From IMG/VR virus record IMGVR_UViG_3300037485_000262, positions 1-22,240 of that record: 22,240 nucleotides of DNA; one strand, given 5' to 3'. Below are positions 13,105-19,601 of the stretch, one piece after another; within the stretch, counting starts at the first letter, position 1, and each line of letters starts with the position of its first letter. The translations under genes were made by a program, and so were the position numbers. This DNA is from a virus. Under the pieces are notes generated by a model that searched no databases, was not told the origin of the DNA, and saw only the letters and a list, made by a program, of their open reading frames with translations.

Positions 13105-13887
13105 ATGAAAAGAGTATTAATCGCAATGGCGGTCCATGATACAGAGGAGAACAAGAGGACCGAACTAACAAAGAAAGTCCTTGATAGTATATATATTACA
13201 GACATTTTTGAGAACCATGACTTTTGGGTGGTAGATAATAACTCTTGCCAAGCAACAAAGGACATCCTTAAAATATATGCAGATGATGGTTACATAAACC
13301 TAATCACCAATGAGCAGAACATAGGAACTGCTGAGGCGGTTAACCTTGCTTGGAAGTACAGAGTACCTGGGCAACATTGCATAAAGATGGATAACGATGT
13401 TATTATCTATTCTGATTCTTGGATTACTGAAATGGTTGAGGCAATTGAAAGGGATAAGAGAATAGGCATAGTTGGACTAAAAAGAAAAGATTGTTGGGAA
13501 GAACCGAATCACGCTTTACCTGATTGGAGAAGCGAATTAATTATGCTTCCTCATATGGCAGGGCAAAGGTGGATGATAGTTGAGAAGTGCCATCACATTA
13601 TCGGTACTTGTCAGATGTACTCCTCAGCATTATTAGACAAAATAGGGTATCTTTACCAACCTTCCCTTTATGGTTATGATGATGTCCTTGCATCACATAG
13701 GTCAACAGTTGCAGGGATGTGGAATGTGTTCTTGCCTCATATTGAGATTGACCACATTGACCCGGGCGAAACCGAGTACCAATCTTGGAAGGAGAAACAT
13801 AGTAGCGAAGTAACCCAACAAGTCATCAAGATAACCCATGAGTATTATCACGGGGTAAGACCAATATATTATAATCCGTACCAATGA
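13105..13887 (+). CDS. GT-A fold (family 2-like) glycosyltransferase
   Basis: A 260-aa protein with the GT2 features. An N-terminal nucleotide-binding strand (RVLIAMAVHD) leads to WVVDNNSCQATKDIL (D44-N45-N46-S47) and NEQNIGTAEAVNLAW. The metal-binding D-x-D follows in KMDNDVIIYS (D96, D98). Later, CQMYSSALLDKIGYLYQPS and GYDDVLASHRS fit the acceptor/catalytic half. It would transfer a sugar from a nucleotide donor with inversion. Its 3' end overlaps the third transferase by ATGA. Confidence 0.85.
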   Translation: MKRVLIAMAVHDTEENKRTELTKKVLDSIYITDIFENHDFWVVDNNSCQATKDILKIYADDGYINLITNEQNIGTAEAVNLAWKYRVPGQHCIKMDNDVIIYSDSWITEMVEAIERDKRIGIVGLKRKDCWEEPNHALPDWRSELIMLPHMAGQRWMIVEKCHHIIGTCQMYSSALLDKIGYLYQPSLYGYDDVLASHRSTVAGMWNVFLPHIEIDHIDPGETEYQSWKEKHSSEVTQQVIKITHEYYHGVRPIYYNPYQ

Positions 13888-14507
13888 AAGTAATAGTTTC
13901 TTTAGATAATCCGAATCACCCAGGGTGGTTGAAGTTAGAGGAATCCTTGAAACGGCACGGATGGGAATATGTAACCATTGTCAAAGAGTGGAAAGGGTTT
14001 GGAACTAAGATAATCGGATTGTACGAATACCTTGTTAATGCCTATGATGAGGACTTTATATATCTTGATGCATATGATAACTACTGCATTGCACCAATGG
14101 ATGAGTTTGCATATAAATATAAGGCAGGAAGTGGATTGATTATAAGTGCAGAGAAAGGATGTTACCCTGATTCGCATAATCGTGGCAAGTTTCCAACAGT
14201 ACCTCACGAATGGAAGTATCTAAACTCGGGGCAGATATATGGTAGAAGGGAGGACTTTATGAAGTTGTTTGAACAGAACCCGGTCCGCTTTGAAGATGAT
14301 GACCAAAGGTGGTACACAGACAGATTCCTTGAGAGAAGGTCAAGCATCAGTCTTGATTACTGCAACATCTTTCAATCGGTTGCATTTGAAGTGGAAGGTG
14401 ACTTTACTTTAACGTACAATAGATTGTACAACAATAAAACCCATACCTTCCCTATGTTTATTCACGGCAACGGGAAAACGGATATGACTAAATTTTATCA
14501 ACTATGA
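13884..14507 (+). CDS. PLOD/procollagen-type glycosyltransferase
   Basis: A 207-aa protein matching the glycosyltransferase domain known from animal lysyl hydroxylase (PLOD/LH3) and found in many viruses and bacteria. The ordered motifs are FIYLDAYDNYC (D62-A-Y-D65, metal site), LIISAEKGCYPD, KYLNSGQIYG, the acidic DDDQRWYTDRFL, LDYCNIFQSV and FIHGNGK at the end. It transfers a sugar to an unidentified acceptor. In the animal family the acceptor is a hydroxylysine glycoside, but no hydroxylase gene is visible here. Coupled by ATGA on both sides. Confidence 0.82.
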   Translation: MKVIVSLDNPNHPGWLKLEESLKRHGWEYVTIVKEWKGFGTKIIGLYEYLVNAYDEDFIYLDAYDNYCIAPMDEFAYKYKAGSGLIISAEKGCYPDSHNRGKFPTVPHEWKYLNSGQIYGRREDFMKLFEQNPVRFEDDDQRWYTDRFLERRSSISLDYCNIFQSVAFEVEGDFTLTYNRLYNNKTHTFPMFIHGNGKTDMTKFYQL

Positions 14508-15175
14508 TGGATGAACTGGTTAAGGATTACACCGACAAGGTGAATGCCGACAAAGAACTCAAAGCATATCGGGATTGGATAGAAGCAAACGCATTCGGAT
14601 TCGGGGAAAGATGCTTTCTTTGGATGTGGAATGAGATAGTAAAGAAGATGCCTGATGAATTTACCTTTATGGAGATAGGTGTCTTTAGAGGGCAGATACT
14701 TGCAATAGTAAGCCTACTTGCAGAAAGGCACGGCAAGAAGGTGAGGCGAATAGGCATCACACCTCTTGACACATCCGATGGGCATTGGGAGAGTGACTAC
14801 GAAGCAGACATAATAAGACTGCATGATGTGTTCAATATTAAGGATGACTATGAGTTAATCCGCTTGGATTCAACCAATCCAAATGCAGTTAAGTTGGCAT
14901 CACAGAACCCACCCGATGTACTATACATAGATGGAGGACATACTTACGAAGTAGTCAAGTCAGACCTTACCAACTATCTTCCAATCCTCAAAGTAGGTGG
15001 CACATTGGTAATTGATGATTGCAATAATGCCATCCCAATGCCTTGGGGTTACTTCCAAGGTATTCAATCGGTATCTATTGCGGTTGATGAAGTCCTCCCA
15101 AGAGAGGGAAGCACAGAATATTGGAAGCATGAGTTGAACTTGGTTCATAATAGAGTATTAACTAAACTTAAATAA
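14504..15175 (+). CDS. Class I SAM-dependent methyltransferase
   Basis: A 223-aa protein of the Methyltransf_24-like type. FMEIGVFRGQILAIV (about 55-69) is the SAM-binding loop, DVLYIDGGHTYEVVKSDL (about 138-155) the second core strand with the DGGH motif, and GGTLVIDDC (165-173) the third. Enzymes of this group often methylate sugars or small molecules. Lying directly after three glycosyltransferases with an ATGA overlap, it may cap the added glycan. That assignment is inferred from neighbourhood; it has no DNA-methyltransferase motif. Confidence 0.8.
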   Translation: MMDELVKDYTDKVNADKELKAYRDWIEANAFGFGERCFLWMWNEIVKKMPDEFTFMEIGVFRGQILAIVSLLAERHGKKVRRIGITPLDTSDGHWESDYEADIIRLHDVFNIKDDYELIRLDSTNPNAVKLASQNPPDVLYIDGGHTYEVVKSDLTNYLPILKVGGTLVIDDCNNAIPMPWGYFQGIQSVSIAVDEVLPREGSTEYWKHELNLVHNRVLTKLK

Positions 15176-16332
15176 TGAATCCTATTAAAGTTAAAATCAG
15201 CGAAGTAAAGTCTAACCCGAACAATCCAAGAATCATCAAGGATGATAAGTTCCAAAAGTTAGTCAAGTCAATCAAGGAGTTCCCTGAGATGCTCAACATT
15301 AGACCAATAGTGGTTAATGCTGATATGGTGGTCCTCGGTGGCAATATGCGACTAAAGGCTTGTAAGGAAGCAGGGATTAAAGAAGTAGCAATCATTAAAG
15401 CATCTGACTTAACCGATGAACAACAGAAGCAGTTTATCATTAAGGATAACGTAGGATTCGGTGAGTGGGATTGGGAGGACTTAGCGAACAACTGGGATGT
15501 TGAACAGTTAACAGATTGGGGGTTAGATATTCCCGACTTTAAACCTGAGGTCCTTGAAGCAGAAGAAGATGACTTTGCAGTACCCGATGGGGGAATAGAA
15601 ACCGATATCGTGCTTGGTGATTTATTTGAGATAGGAGAACATAGATTACTTTGTGGAGATTCAACGGATAGCGACCAAGTAGCAAAGTTGATGAATGGGC
15701 AGAAGGCAGAACTTGTATTTACAGACCCACCTTATGGGAATGGTTCAAGCGGAAAGTATGGTAGGGGACAACTTGGGGTAAGAACTATTTTGAATGATGA
15801 TACGTTTGATTGCGTGAACGATTTTTTTAATTTAAGGATTTGCGATGCATACGTTTTCTTTTTGCAATGGAGAACCTTTAAGGAAGCAATACAAACTCTT
15901 GAAAATAACGAACTGCAACTTAAAACGATTGCAGTTTGGGATAAGAAAAACGCAGGTTTAAATGGTGCAGGAGGAATGGCAGAACAATGGGAGGCAATTA
16001 TAGTAGCAGGGAATATTAAATATTCAAGGTTTGGTGGTAATGTTTTTAACGTAAGCAGGGAACAAAAGAAAAGAATTGATAGTCCTCACCCACATCAAAA
16101 ACCTATTGAACTACTGAGCAATATTTTGGAATACTTCCAAGATTACAACTTGTTAGTTGACCCATTTAGCGGTTCGGGTTCAACAATGGTGGCAAGTCAT
16201 CAACTCAAACGTAAGTGCTATGGCATGGAATTAGACCCTAAATATTGCCAAGTCATAGTGGATAGGATGCTCAAACTTGACCCAAGTTTAGAGGTCAAGA
16301 GGAACGGGGTAACATATAACAAAACAAAGTAA
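15175..16332 (+). CDS. DNA methyltransferase with N-terminal ParB-like domain
   Basis: A 385-aa fusion. Residues about 1-90 form a ParB/sulfiredoxin-like domain (LVKSIKEFPEML, VNADMVVLGGNMRLKACKEAG). Then comes a beta-type N6-adenine/N4-cytosine methyltransferase: catalytic DPPY at 184-187, later HPHQKPIELL (305-314), then the SAM motif DPFSGSGSTMVA (329-340) and YGMELDPKYC. The order DPPY before FSGSG defines the beta group. No restriction partner is visible. It probably shields the phage DNA from host nucleases or marks it for packaging. The start joins the previous gene by TAATG. Confidence 0.9.
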   Translation: MNPIKVKISEVKSNPNNPRIIKDDKFQKLVKSIKEFPEMLNIRPIVVNADMVVLGGNMRLKACKEAGIKEVAIIKASDLTDEQQKQFIIKDNVGFGEWDWEDLANNWDVEQLTDWGLDIPDFKPEVLEAEEDDFAVPDGGIETDIVLGDLFEIGEHRLLCGDSTDSDQVAKLMNGQKAELVFTDPPYGNGSSGKYGRGQLGVRTILNDDTFDCVNDFFNLRICDAYVFFLQWRTFKEAIQTLENNELQLKTIAVWDKKNAGLNGAGGMAEQWEAIIVAGNIKYSRFGGNVFNVSREQKKRIDSPHPHQKPIELLSNILEYFQDYNLLVDPFSGSGSTMVASHQLKRKCYGMELDPKYCQVIVDRMLKLDPSLEVKRNGVTYNKTK

Positions 16333-16339
16333 TAACATC

Positions 16340-16720
16340 GTGGCAAAGAAGATTGCAGGAAGGAACGGAGGTACATTAATTGTACCTGAAAAGGGAGAAA
16401 CCAACAACCCAAACGGCAGACCGAGAAAGTATGTTTCCTTACTTAAAGAGCAAGGGTACAAACTGGCAGAGGTTAACGATTGCATCCAAGCAATTATGTC
16501 AATGGATATGCAGGAACTCAAAGCGGTATGGGATAACCCGAAGGCAACTGTACTGGAGAAAACCATTGCAGGGGCATTGAGGAAGTCATTGGAGAAGGGC
16601 AGCCTTTATTCCATTGATACCCTACTTACCAGGGTGTACGGCAAACCAAAGGAAACTGCTCACATAACAAATGATGGTAAGATTGAGGTGGTATTTACTA
16701 AGGGCAAAACGATTCTATGA
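16340..16720 (+). CDS. Probable terminase small subunit
   Basis: A 126-aa protein with a GTG start and no early ATG. The N-terminal NNPNGRPRKY is a basic DNA-binding patch common in phage packaging proteins. The helical body ends with SIDTLLTRVYGKPKET, often seen in small terminase-like proteins of Bacteroidota phages. It overlaps the large terminase by ATGA, which is the main support. Small subunits recognise the packaging site and load the motor. Confidence 0.65.
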   Translation: MAKKIAGRNGGTLIVPEKGETNNPNGRPRKYVSLLKEQGYKLAEVNDCIQAIMSMDMQELKAVWDNPKATVLEKTIAGALRKSLEKGSLYSIDTLLTRVYGKPKETAHITNDGKIEVVFTKGKTIL

Positions 16721-17874
16721 TTATTGAACTACCCGAACCACATAAGAATCAAATCGGTATCATTGAATCAGAAGCAAGGTTCAGAGTGGTTATGTGTGGC
16801 AGGAGGTTTGGCAAGTCAGAACTCAGTCAGGTAGAAATCATTAAGAATGCCATTGTGGGGCAATCTGTTGCCTATATTACCCCCACTTATAACCTTGCTA
16901 AGACTTTCTTTGACAAACTTGCTAAAGCGGTTCCTTTCGCCTCTAATCGGTCTGATTTAACTATTGAGTTCCCTAATGGGGGTTCTGTTCAGTTCTTTAC
17001 TGGGGAAAGGTTGGATAACCTGCGAGGCAGGAAGTTTCACTTAGTTGTGGTAGATGAGGCAAGTTTCATCCCTGACCTTGAAGGCGGTTGGTTGAATAGT
17101 ATTAGACCTACGCTAACGGATTACAAAGGAAAGGCATTGTTCTTATCTACTCCAAAGGGTAAGAACTACTTTTACTCTTTGTTTATGAAAGGGAATAGTG
17201 GTGAGGAAGATTGGCAGAGTTTCAAGTTCAGCACATACGATAACCCATACATAGATAAGAGTGAGGTGGATAGTGCAAGGATGCAACTGCCCGAGGTAGT
17301 CTTTGAGCAGGAGTACATGGCAAACCCTGCCGAGAATGCTGCCAATCCTTTTGGGTCTGCATTCATAAGGCAATGTATCTACCCGATGAGCAATGGACCA
17401 GTCGCTTGTTATGGGATTGACCTTGCCAAGTCGGTTGACTTTACAGTTATTACGGGACTTGATAAGAATGGTTCTGTCTGTCATTTTGAGAGGTTTCAGA
17501 AGGATTGGAGGCAAACTAAGGAGTATATCATCAATCTGCCAAAAGCACCCATCCTGATGGATTCTACTGGGGTAGGCGACCCTATATTTGAGGATATGCA
17601 ACGGGAGGGTCTTGATGTCCAAGGGTATAAGTTTAGTTCTACCTCAAAGCAGATGCTAATGGAGGGTCTTGCATCTGCCATACACCAAAGGAAGATAACC
17701 TTCCCAAGCGGTCCTATTGTAGATGAACTTGAAATCTTTGAGTATCAGTACACTTCCTACGGGGTAAAGTATTCCGCACCCCAGGGATTCCATGATGACT
17801 GCGTTGTTTCCCTTTCCCTTGCTTGGCAACACCTTCAGAAGAATGTAGGGAGCGGGAGATATAGTTTTGCGTAG
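16717..17874 (+). CDS. terL: Terminase large subunit
   Basis: A 385-aa packaging motor. The ATPase has Walker A CGRRFGKSE (G28-K33-S34), a Q-like IESEARFRVV start, Walker B LVVVDEAS (D113, E114) and the coupling motif LFLSTPKGK (142-149). The RNase-H-type nuclease has D235 in YGIDLAKSVDF, D282 in ILMDSTGVGDP and D360/D361 in FHDDCVVSLSLAW. It is compact but contains both halves. With the small subunit it cuts the concatemer and pumps DNA into empty heads. The 3' end overlaps a G-rich tract and is followed by a promoter-like element rather than by portal genes. Confidence 0.95.
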   Translation: MIIELPEPHKNQIGIIESEARFRVVMCGRRFGKSELSQVEIIKNAIVGQSVAYITPTYNLAKTFFDKLAKAVPFASNRSDLTIEFPNGGSVQFFTGERLDNLRGRKFHLVVVDEASFIPDLEGGWLNSIRPTLTDYKGKALFLSTPKGKNYFYSLFMKGNSGEEDWQSFKFSTYDNPYIDKSEVDSARMQLPEVVFEQEYMANPAENAANPFGSAFIRQCIYPMSNGPVACYGIDLAKSVDFTVITGLDKNGSVCHFERFQKDWRQTKEYIINLPKAPILMDSTGVGDPIFEDMQREGLDVQGYKFSSTSKQMLMEGLASAIHQRKITFPSGPIVDELEIFEYQYTSYGVKYSAPQGFHDDCVVSLSLAWQHLQKNVGSGRYSFA

Positions 17875-17947
17875 GGGGAAACTAGGGGGAAGTCGGGGAG
17901 AAACTACCTAAACAAATTATTTTTTAAAATAAATAAGAAAAAAAGTG

Positions 17948-17974
17948 TTTGTATTGATTTAGTTTGTATATTTG
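17948..17974 (+). promoter_or_regulatory. Promoter-like element after terminase
   Basis: TATATTTG at 17967-17974 matches the TAnnTTTG -7 box. A TTTG at 17948-17951 lies 15 bases upstream instead of the usual 19, so the -33 part is weak. As at the early promoter, a copy of the leader motif (CAAATCACA, 17980-17988) starts a few bases after the -7 box, which strengthens the case. Confidence 0.5.
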
Positions 17975-17993
17975 AAAAACAAATCACAACACA

Positions 17994-18203
17994 ATGACAC
18001 CTATCACTTACAAGTTAATCAACAAGAAATCAGATATCGGATTCTATAAAATGGAATTGGTAACCATTGCAGATGGTCAGTTTTGGTTTAAGTGCCATTA
18101 TAAAGTAAAGTTTAATAATAAGATTTCCAATGAGATAGACCTTATTTCGTTTGATTCTGAAGATTATGAAACAATAAGCAAGGATTACAAGATTGTAGGA
18201 TAA
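17994..18203 (+). CDS. Small protein of unknown function
   Basis: A 69-aa protein with its own promoter-like element and leader motif. The composition is Lys/Asp/Ile-rich and beta-like (FYKMELVTIADGQFWFKCHYKVKF). No family recognised. The leader is the type used by early genes, so it may be expressed early although it lies after terminase. Confidence 0.66.
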   Translation: MTPITYKLINKKSDIGFYKMELVTIADGQFWFKCHYKVKFNNKISNEIDLISFDSEDYETISKDYKIVG

Positions 18204-18206
18204 AAA

Positions 18207-18255
18207 ATATTTGCTAAAATAGTTAGCATTTGTGAAAAATGATTATATTTGCTAA
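18207..18255 (+). repeat. Operator-like direct and inverted repeats
   Basis: ATATTTGCTAA occurs exactly at 18207-18217 and 18245-18255. Between them, TTAGCA (18223-18228) is an inverted copy of TGCTAA (18212-18217), giving a 6-bp hairpin with loop AATAG. The second copy overlaps a TATATTTG -7-like box (18244-18251). The arrangement could be a binding site for the XRE regulator or a weak terminator after the 69-aa gene. Confidence 0.45.
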
Positions 18256-18257
18256 GT

Positions 18258-18351
18258 CAATCCGAAAGATAGTAGAGTATGTTTCGGGTTTGATTCAAGC
18301 AAACCTGCTTCAATTAGACCCACCTGCTCTACCAGTGTGGGTTCTTTTTTT
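18258..18351 (+). ncRNA. Candidate terminated small RNA
   Basis: Downstream of the TATATTTG box (18244-18251), two hairpins follow. CGGGTTTG/CAAACCTG (18285-18292/18300-18307, one G-U, loop ATTCAAG) is followed by the terminator hairpin. No convincing coding frame covers the stretch. A transcript of about 90 bases starting near 18258 would end in the T tract near 18351. The 5' end is a guess; the -33 element is not visible. Confidence 0.35.
18317..18351 (+). terminator. Intrinsic terminator
   Basis: ACCCAC (18318-18323) pairs with GTGGGT (18337-18342); with one bulged T the stem continues as CTG/CAG (18324-18326/18333-18335) around CTCTAC. The T tract TTCTTTTTTT follows directly. It ends transcription from the 69-aa gene or from the candidate small RNA. 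Confidence 0.75.
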
Positions 18352-18433
18352 ACCTACCTTCGTGAATGTCACATTTGATTTATGCGTTTTTTATCTCGGT
18401 TCGGTCAAATGGTATAAGGCAATAGAATGGGAT

Positions 18434-18624
18434 GATGGAAATTGCCAAGGGAGTGCGAATTACAAAACCCTTCCATCTTAGGTACTGAAACCTAAAAAGT
18501 GATTGTAACGGGTGATTAATCAGTTAAGTATCACCTAACCTTAAGCAGTGGCGAGGAAACTCAAAGCATAATGTTTGTGGTAGGGCAAAGGATGGTTAAA
18601 ACCTGATTAGGACTAACTATGCTT
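18434..18624 (+). other. Chain of hairpins, candidate structured RNA
   Basis: This stretch has no convincing gene. Helices seen: GATGGAA/TTCCATC (18434-18440/18471-18477), TTAGGT/ACCTAA (18478-18483/18490-18495, loop ACTGAA), GGTGAT/ATCACC (18511-18516/18530-18535), and AAGCATA/TATGCTT (18564-18570/18618-18624). The last encloses GTTA/TAAC (18595-18598/18614-18617) and CCT/AGG (18602-18604/18609-18611). Together with 18204-18433, it makes 456 bases between the 69-aa and 49-aa genes. A structured leader, a cis-acting packaging site or a non-coding RNA are all possible. Confidence 0.45.
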
Positions 18625-18659
18625 AAACCTATCACAATGACTCCAAAATCTAAAGCAAT

Positions 18660-18809
18660 ATGAGTAAAGTTATTAAAGATAACTACAAGGCAAGTAATGG
18701 GAAGTCCTATAAGTTAAGCAAAAAGGATAAGGCATTACAGAAAAAGATTGACAAGTTAAAGGAAAAGTGGGTCAATCAAAAGACTACTATTGACTTTCTC
18801 AATAGTTAG
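18660..18809 (+). CDS. 49-aa lysine-rich small protein
   Basis: The ATG at 18660 opens a 49-aa basic helical protein (KDKALQKKIDKLKEKW). A tiny eight-codon frame with its own AUCACAAUG leader (18637-18663) ends in an ATGA overlap with this start, so translation may be coupled. The basic character suggests nucleic-acid or protein binding. No family recognised. Confidence 0.6.
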   Translation: MSKVIKDNYKASNGKSYKLSKKDKALQKKIDKLKEKWVNQKTTIDFLNS

Positions 18810-18834
18810 ACACTAATTCTCAAAATCACTATTT

Positions 18835-19518
18835 ATGGGTATGACTTGGTCCGATGTAACAGTGTTTCAGTATCAGCAGATTAATGACATCTATGCGAAT
18901 GCAAAGGAGTTAACCGACCTTGATTTAAGCATTAAGGTAACTTCTATTCTAAAGAACATGACCGAGCATCAGATTGATTCTTTACCAGTTAAAGAACTTG
19001 GTCCTTTGCTTGAATCTATCTCTTTCGTTCATCAGGAAATCCAACCTCAAGCGGTAGACCGAATCAAGGTTAATGGTAGGGTTTACAAGTGCATCTATGA
19101 TGTTAGGAACATCCCTGCTGCAAGGTATATTGAATCCAAGCACTTCAGTTCTGATGTGATGGGTAACCTTCACAAGATATTCGCTTGTATGGTTATACCT
19201 CAAAAGAAAACTTGGTTCGGTTGGAAGGATGATAAGTACGATGCAAGTAAGCATTCGGACTATGCACAAGACATTCTTGAAGCACCTATTGTAAACGTAC
19301 TCGGTTCTGTGGTTTTTTTTTATCAAGTTTACAGACTTTGGATAAAGAATTCCAAGGACTATTTGGTCAAGCAGATGATGGAGGGGGGAGTGACGGAGAA
19401 GAAAGCGGTAGAGGGATGGGAGGCTTTATGCAACATTATGGATGGATTTATCAAACCAAGTTGGTTGCCGATTTTGAAGGCATCACCCTTAACCAAGCAT
19501 TTGACTTACCTACAATAA
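18835..19518 (+). CDS. Tail-assembly chaperone, short (gpG-like) product
   Basis: A 227-aa protein starting at ATG 18835 (ATG 18841 is possible). Features are a start MTWSDVTVFQYQQINDIYAN, a middle beta-type part (VNGRVYKCIYDVRNIPAARYIESK) and helical segments to the end. The reason for the chaperone call is genetic layout: a second frame, open in -1 from 19281 to 19601, overlaps its 3' third, and two slippery heptamers lie in register. Lambda gpG/gpGT-like pairs guide tape-measure and tail-tube assembly. Tail proteins follow downstream, which agrees. Sequence alone would not name it. Confidence 0.62.
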   Translation: MGMTWSDVTVFQYQQINDIYANAKELTDLDLSIKVTSILKNMTEHQIDSLPVKELGPLLESISFVHQEIQPQAVDRIKVNGRVYKCIYDVRNIPAARYIESKHFSSDVMGNLHKIFACMVIPQKKTWFGWKDDKYDASKHSDYAQDILEAPIVNVLGSVVFFYQVYRLWIKNSKDYLVKQMMEGGVTEKKAVEGWEALCNIMDGFIKPSWLPILKASPLTKHLTYLQ

Positions 19519-19601
19519 ACTTCCTTAATGACCTTGCCTACCTTAAAGCAAAGATGGAACACGATAACGAACTAATTAAGAAACAATATGGCAAGGGTTG
19601 A
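19281..19601 (+). CDS. -1 frame extension (gpT-like part) of the tail chaperone
   Basis: This frame has no good start codon of its own (first candidate TTG 19338) and opens just before the end of the chaperone gene. After a Gly/Asp/Glu linker it encodes a protein-like domain, HYGWIYQTKLVADFEGITL and FDLPTINFLNDLAYLKAKM, ending KKQYGKG. A -1 frameshift would fuse it to the chaperone, giving about 255 residues instead of 227. The linker then tail-binding domain is the pattern of gpGT-type products. An internal start at ATG 19416 is the alternative. Confidence 0.62.
   Translation, partial: STYCKRTRFCGFFLSSLQTLDKEFQGLFGQADDGGGSDGEESGRGMGGFMQHYGWIYQTKLVADFEGITLNQAFDLPTINFLNDLAYLKAKMEHDNELIKKQYGKG
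19314..19389 (+). promoter_or_regulatory. Programmed -1 frameshift region (two slippery heptamers)
   Basis: In the reading register of the chaperone gene, T_TTT_TTT lies at 19314-19320 (within a run of eight T) and G_GGG_GGA at 19383-19389. Both fit X_XXY_YYZ. A 7-bp hairpin, CTTTGGA/TCCAAGG (19336-19342/19351-19357, one G-U), lies 15 bases after the T site. I favour the G site because the 0-frame between the two sites reads like conserved helix, while the -1 frame reads like linker after it. Confidence 0.6.

Noticed and set aside
16380-16580. A 66-codon + frame inside the small terminase gene
   Set aside because: It is an alternative-frame shadow without start context or protein-like pattern.
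17143-17622. A 159-codon minus-strand frame inside terL
   Set aside because: It is the reverse shadow of the terminase gene, which has complete motifs; the minus-strand product has no recognisable features.
18285-18307. Possible tRNA T-arm (hairpin with loop ATTCAAG)
   Set aside because: The loop is shifted by one base from the TTCRANY consensus, and no acceptor, D or anticodon arms fit around it.
18239-18481. An 80-codon + strand frame in the interval after the 69-aa gene
   Set aside because: It runs through a clear intrinsic terminator (18317-18351) and the hairpins beyond, its product has no protein-like pattern, and its start overlaps a -7-like box.
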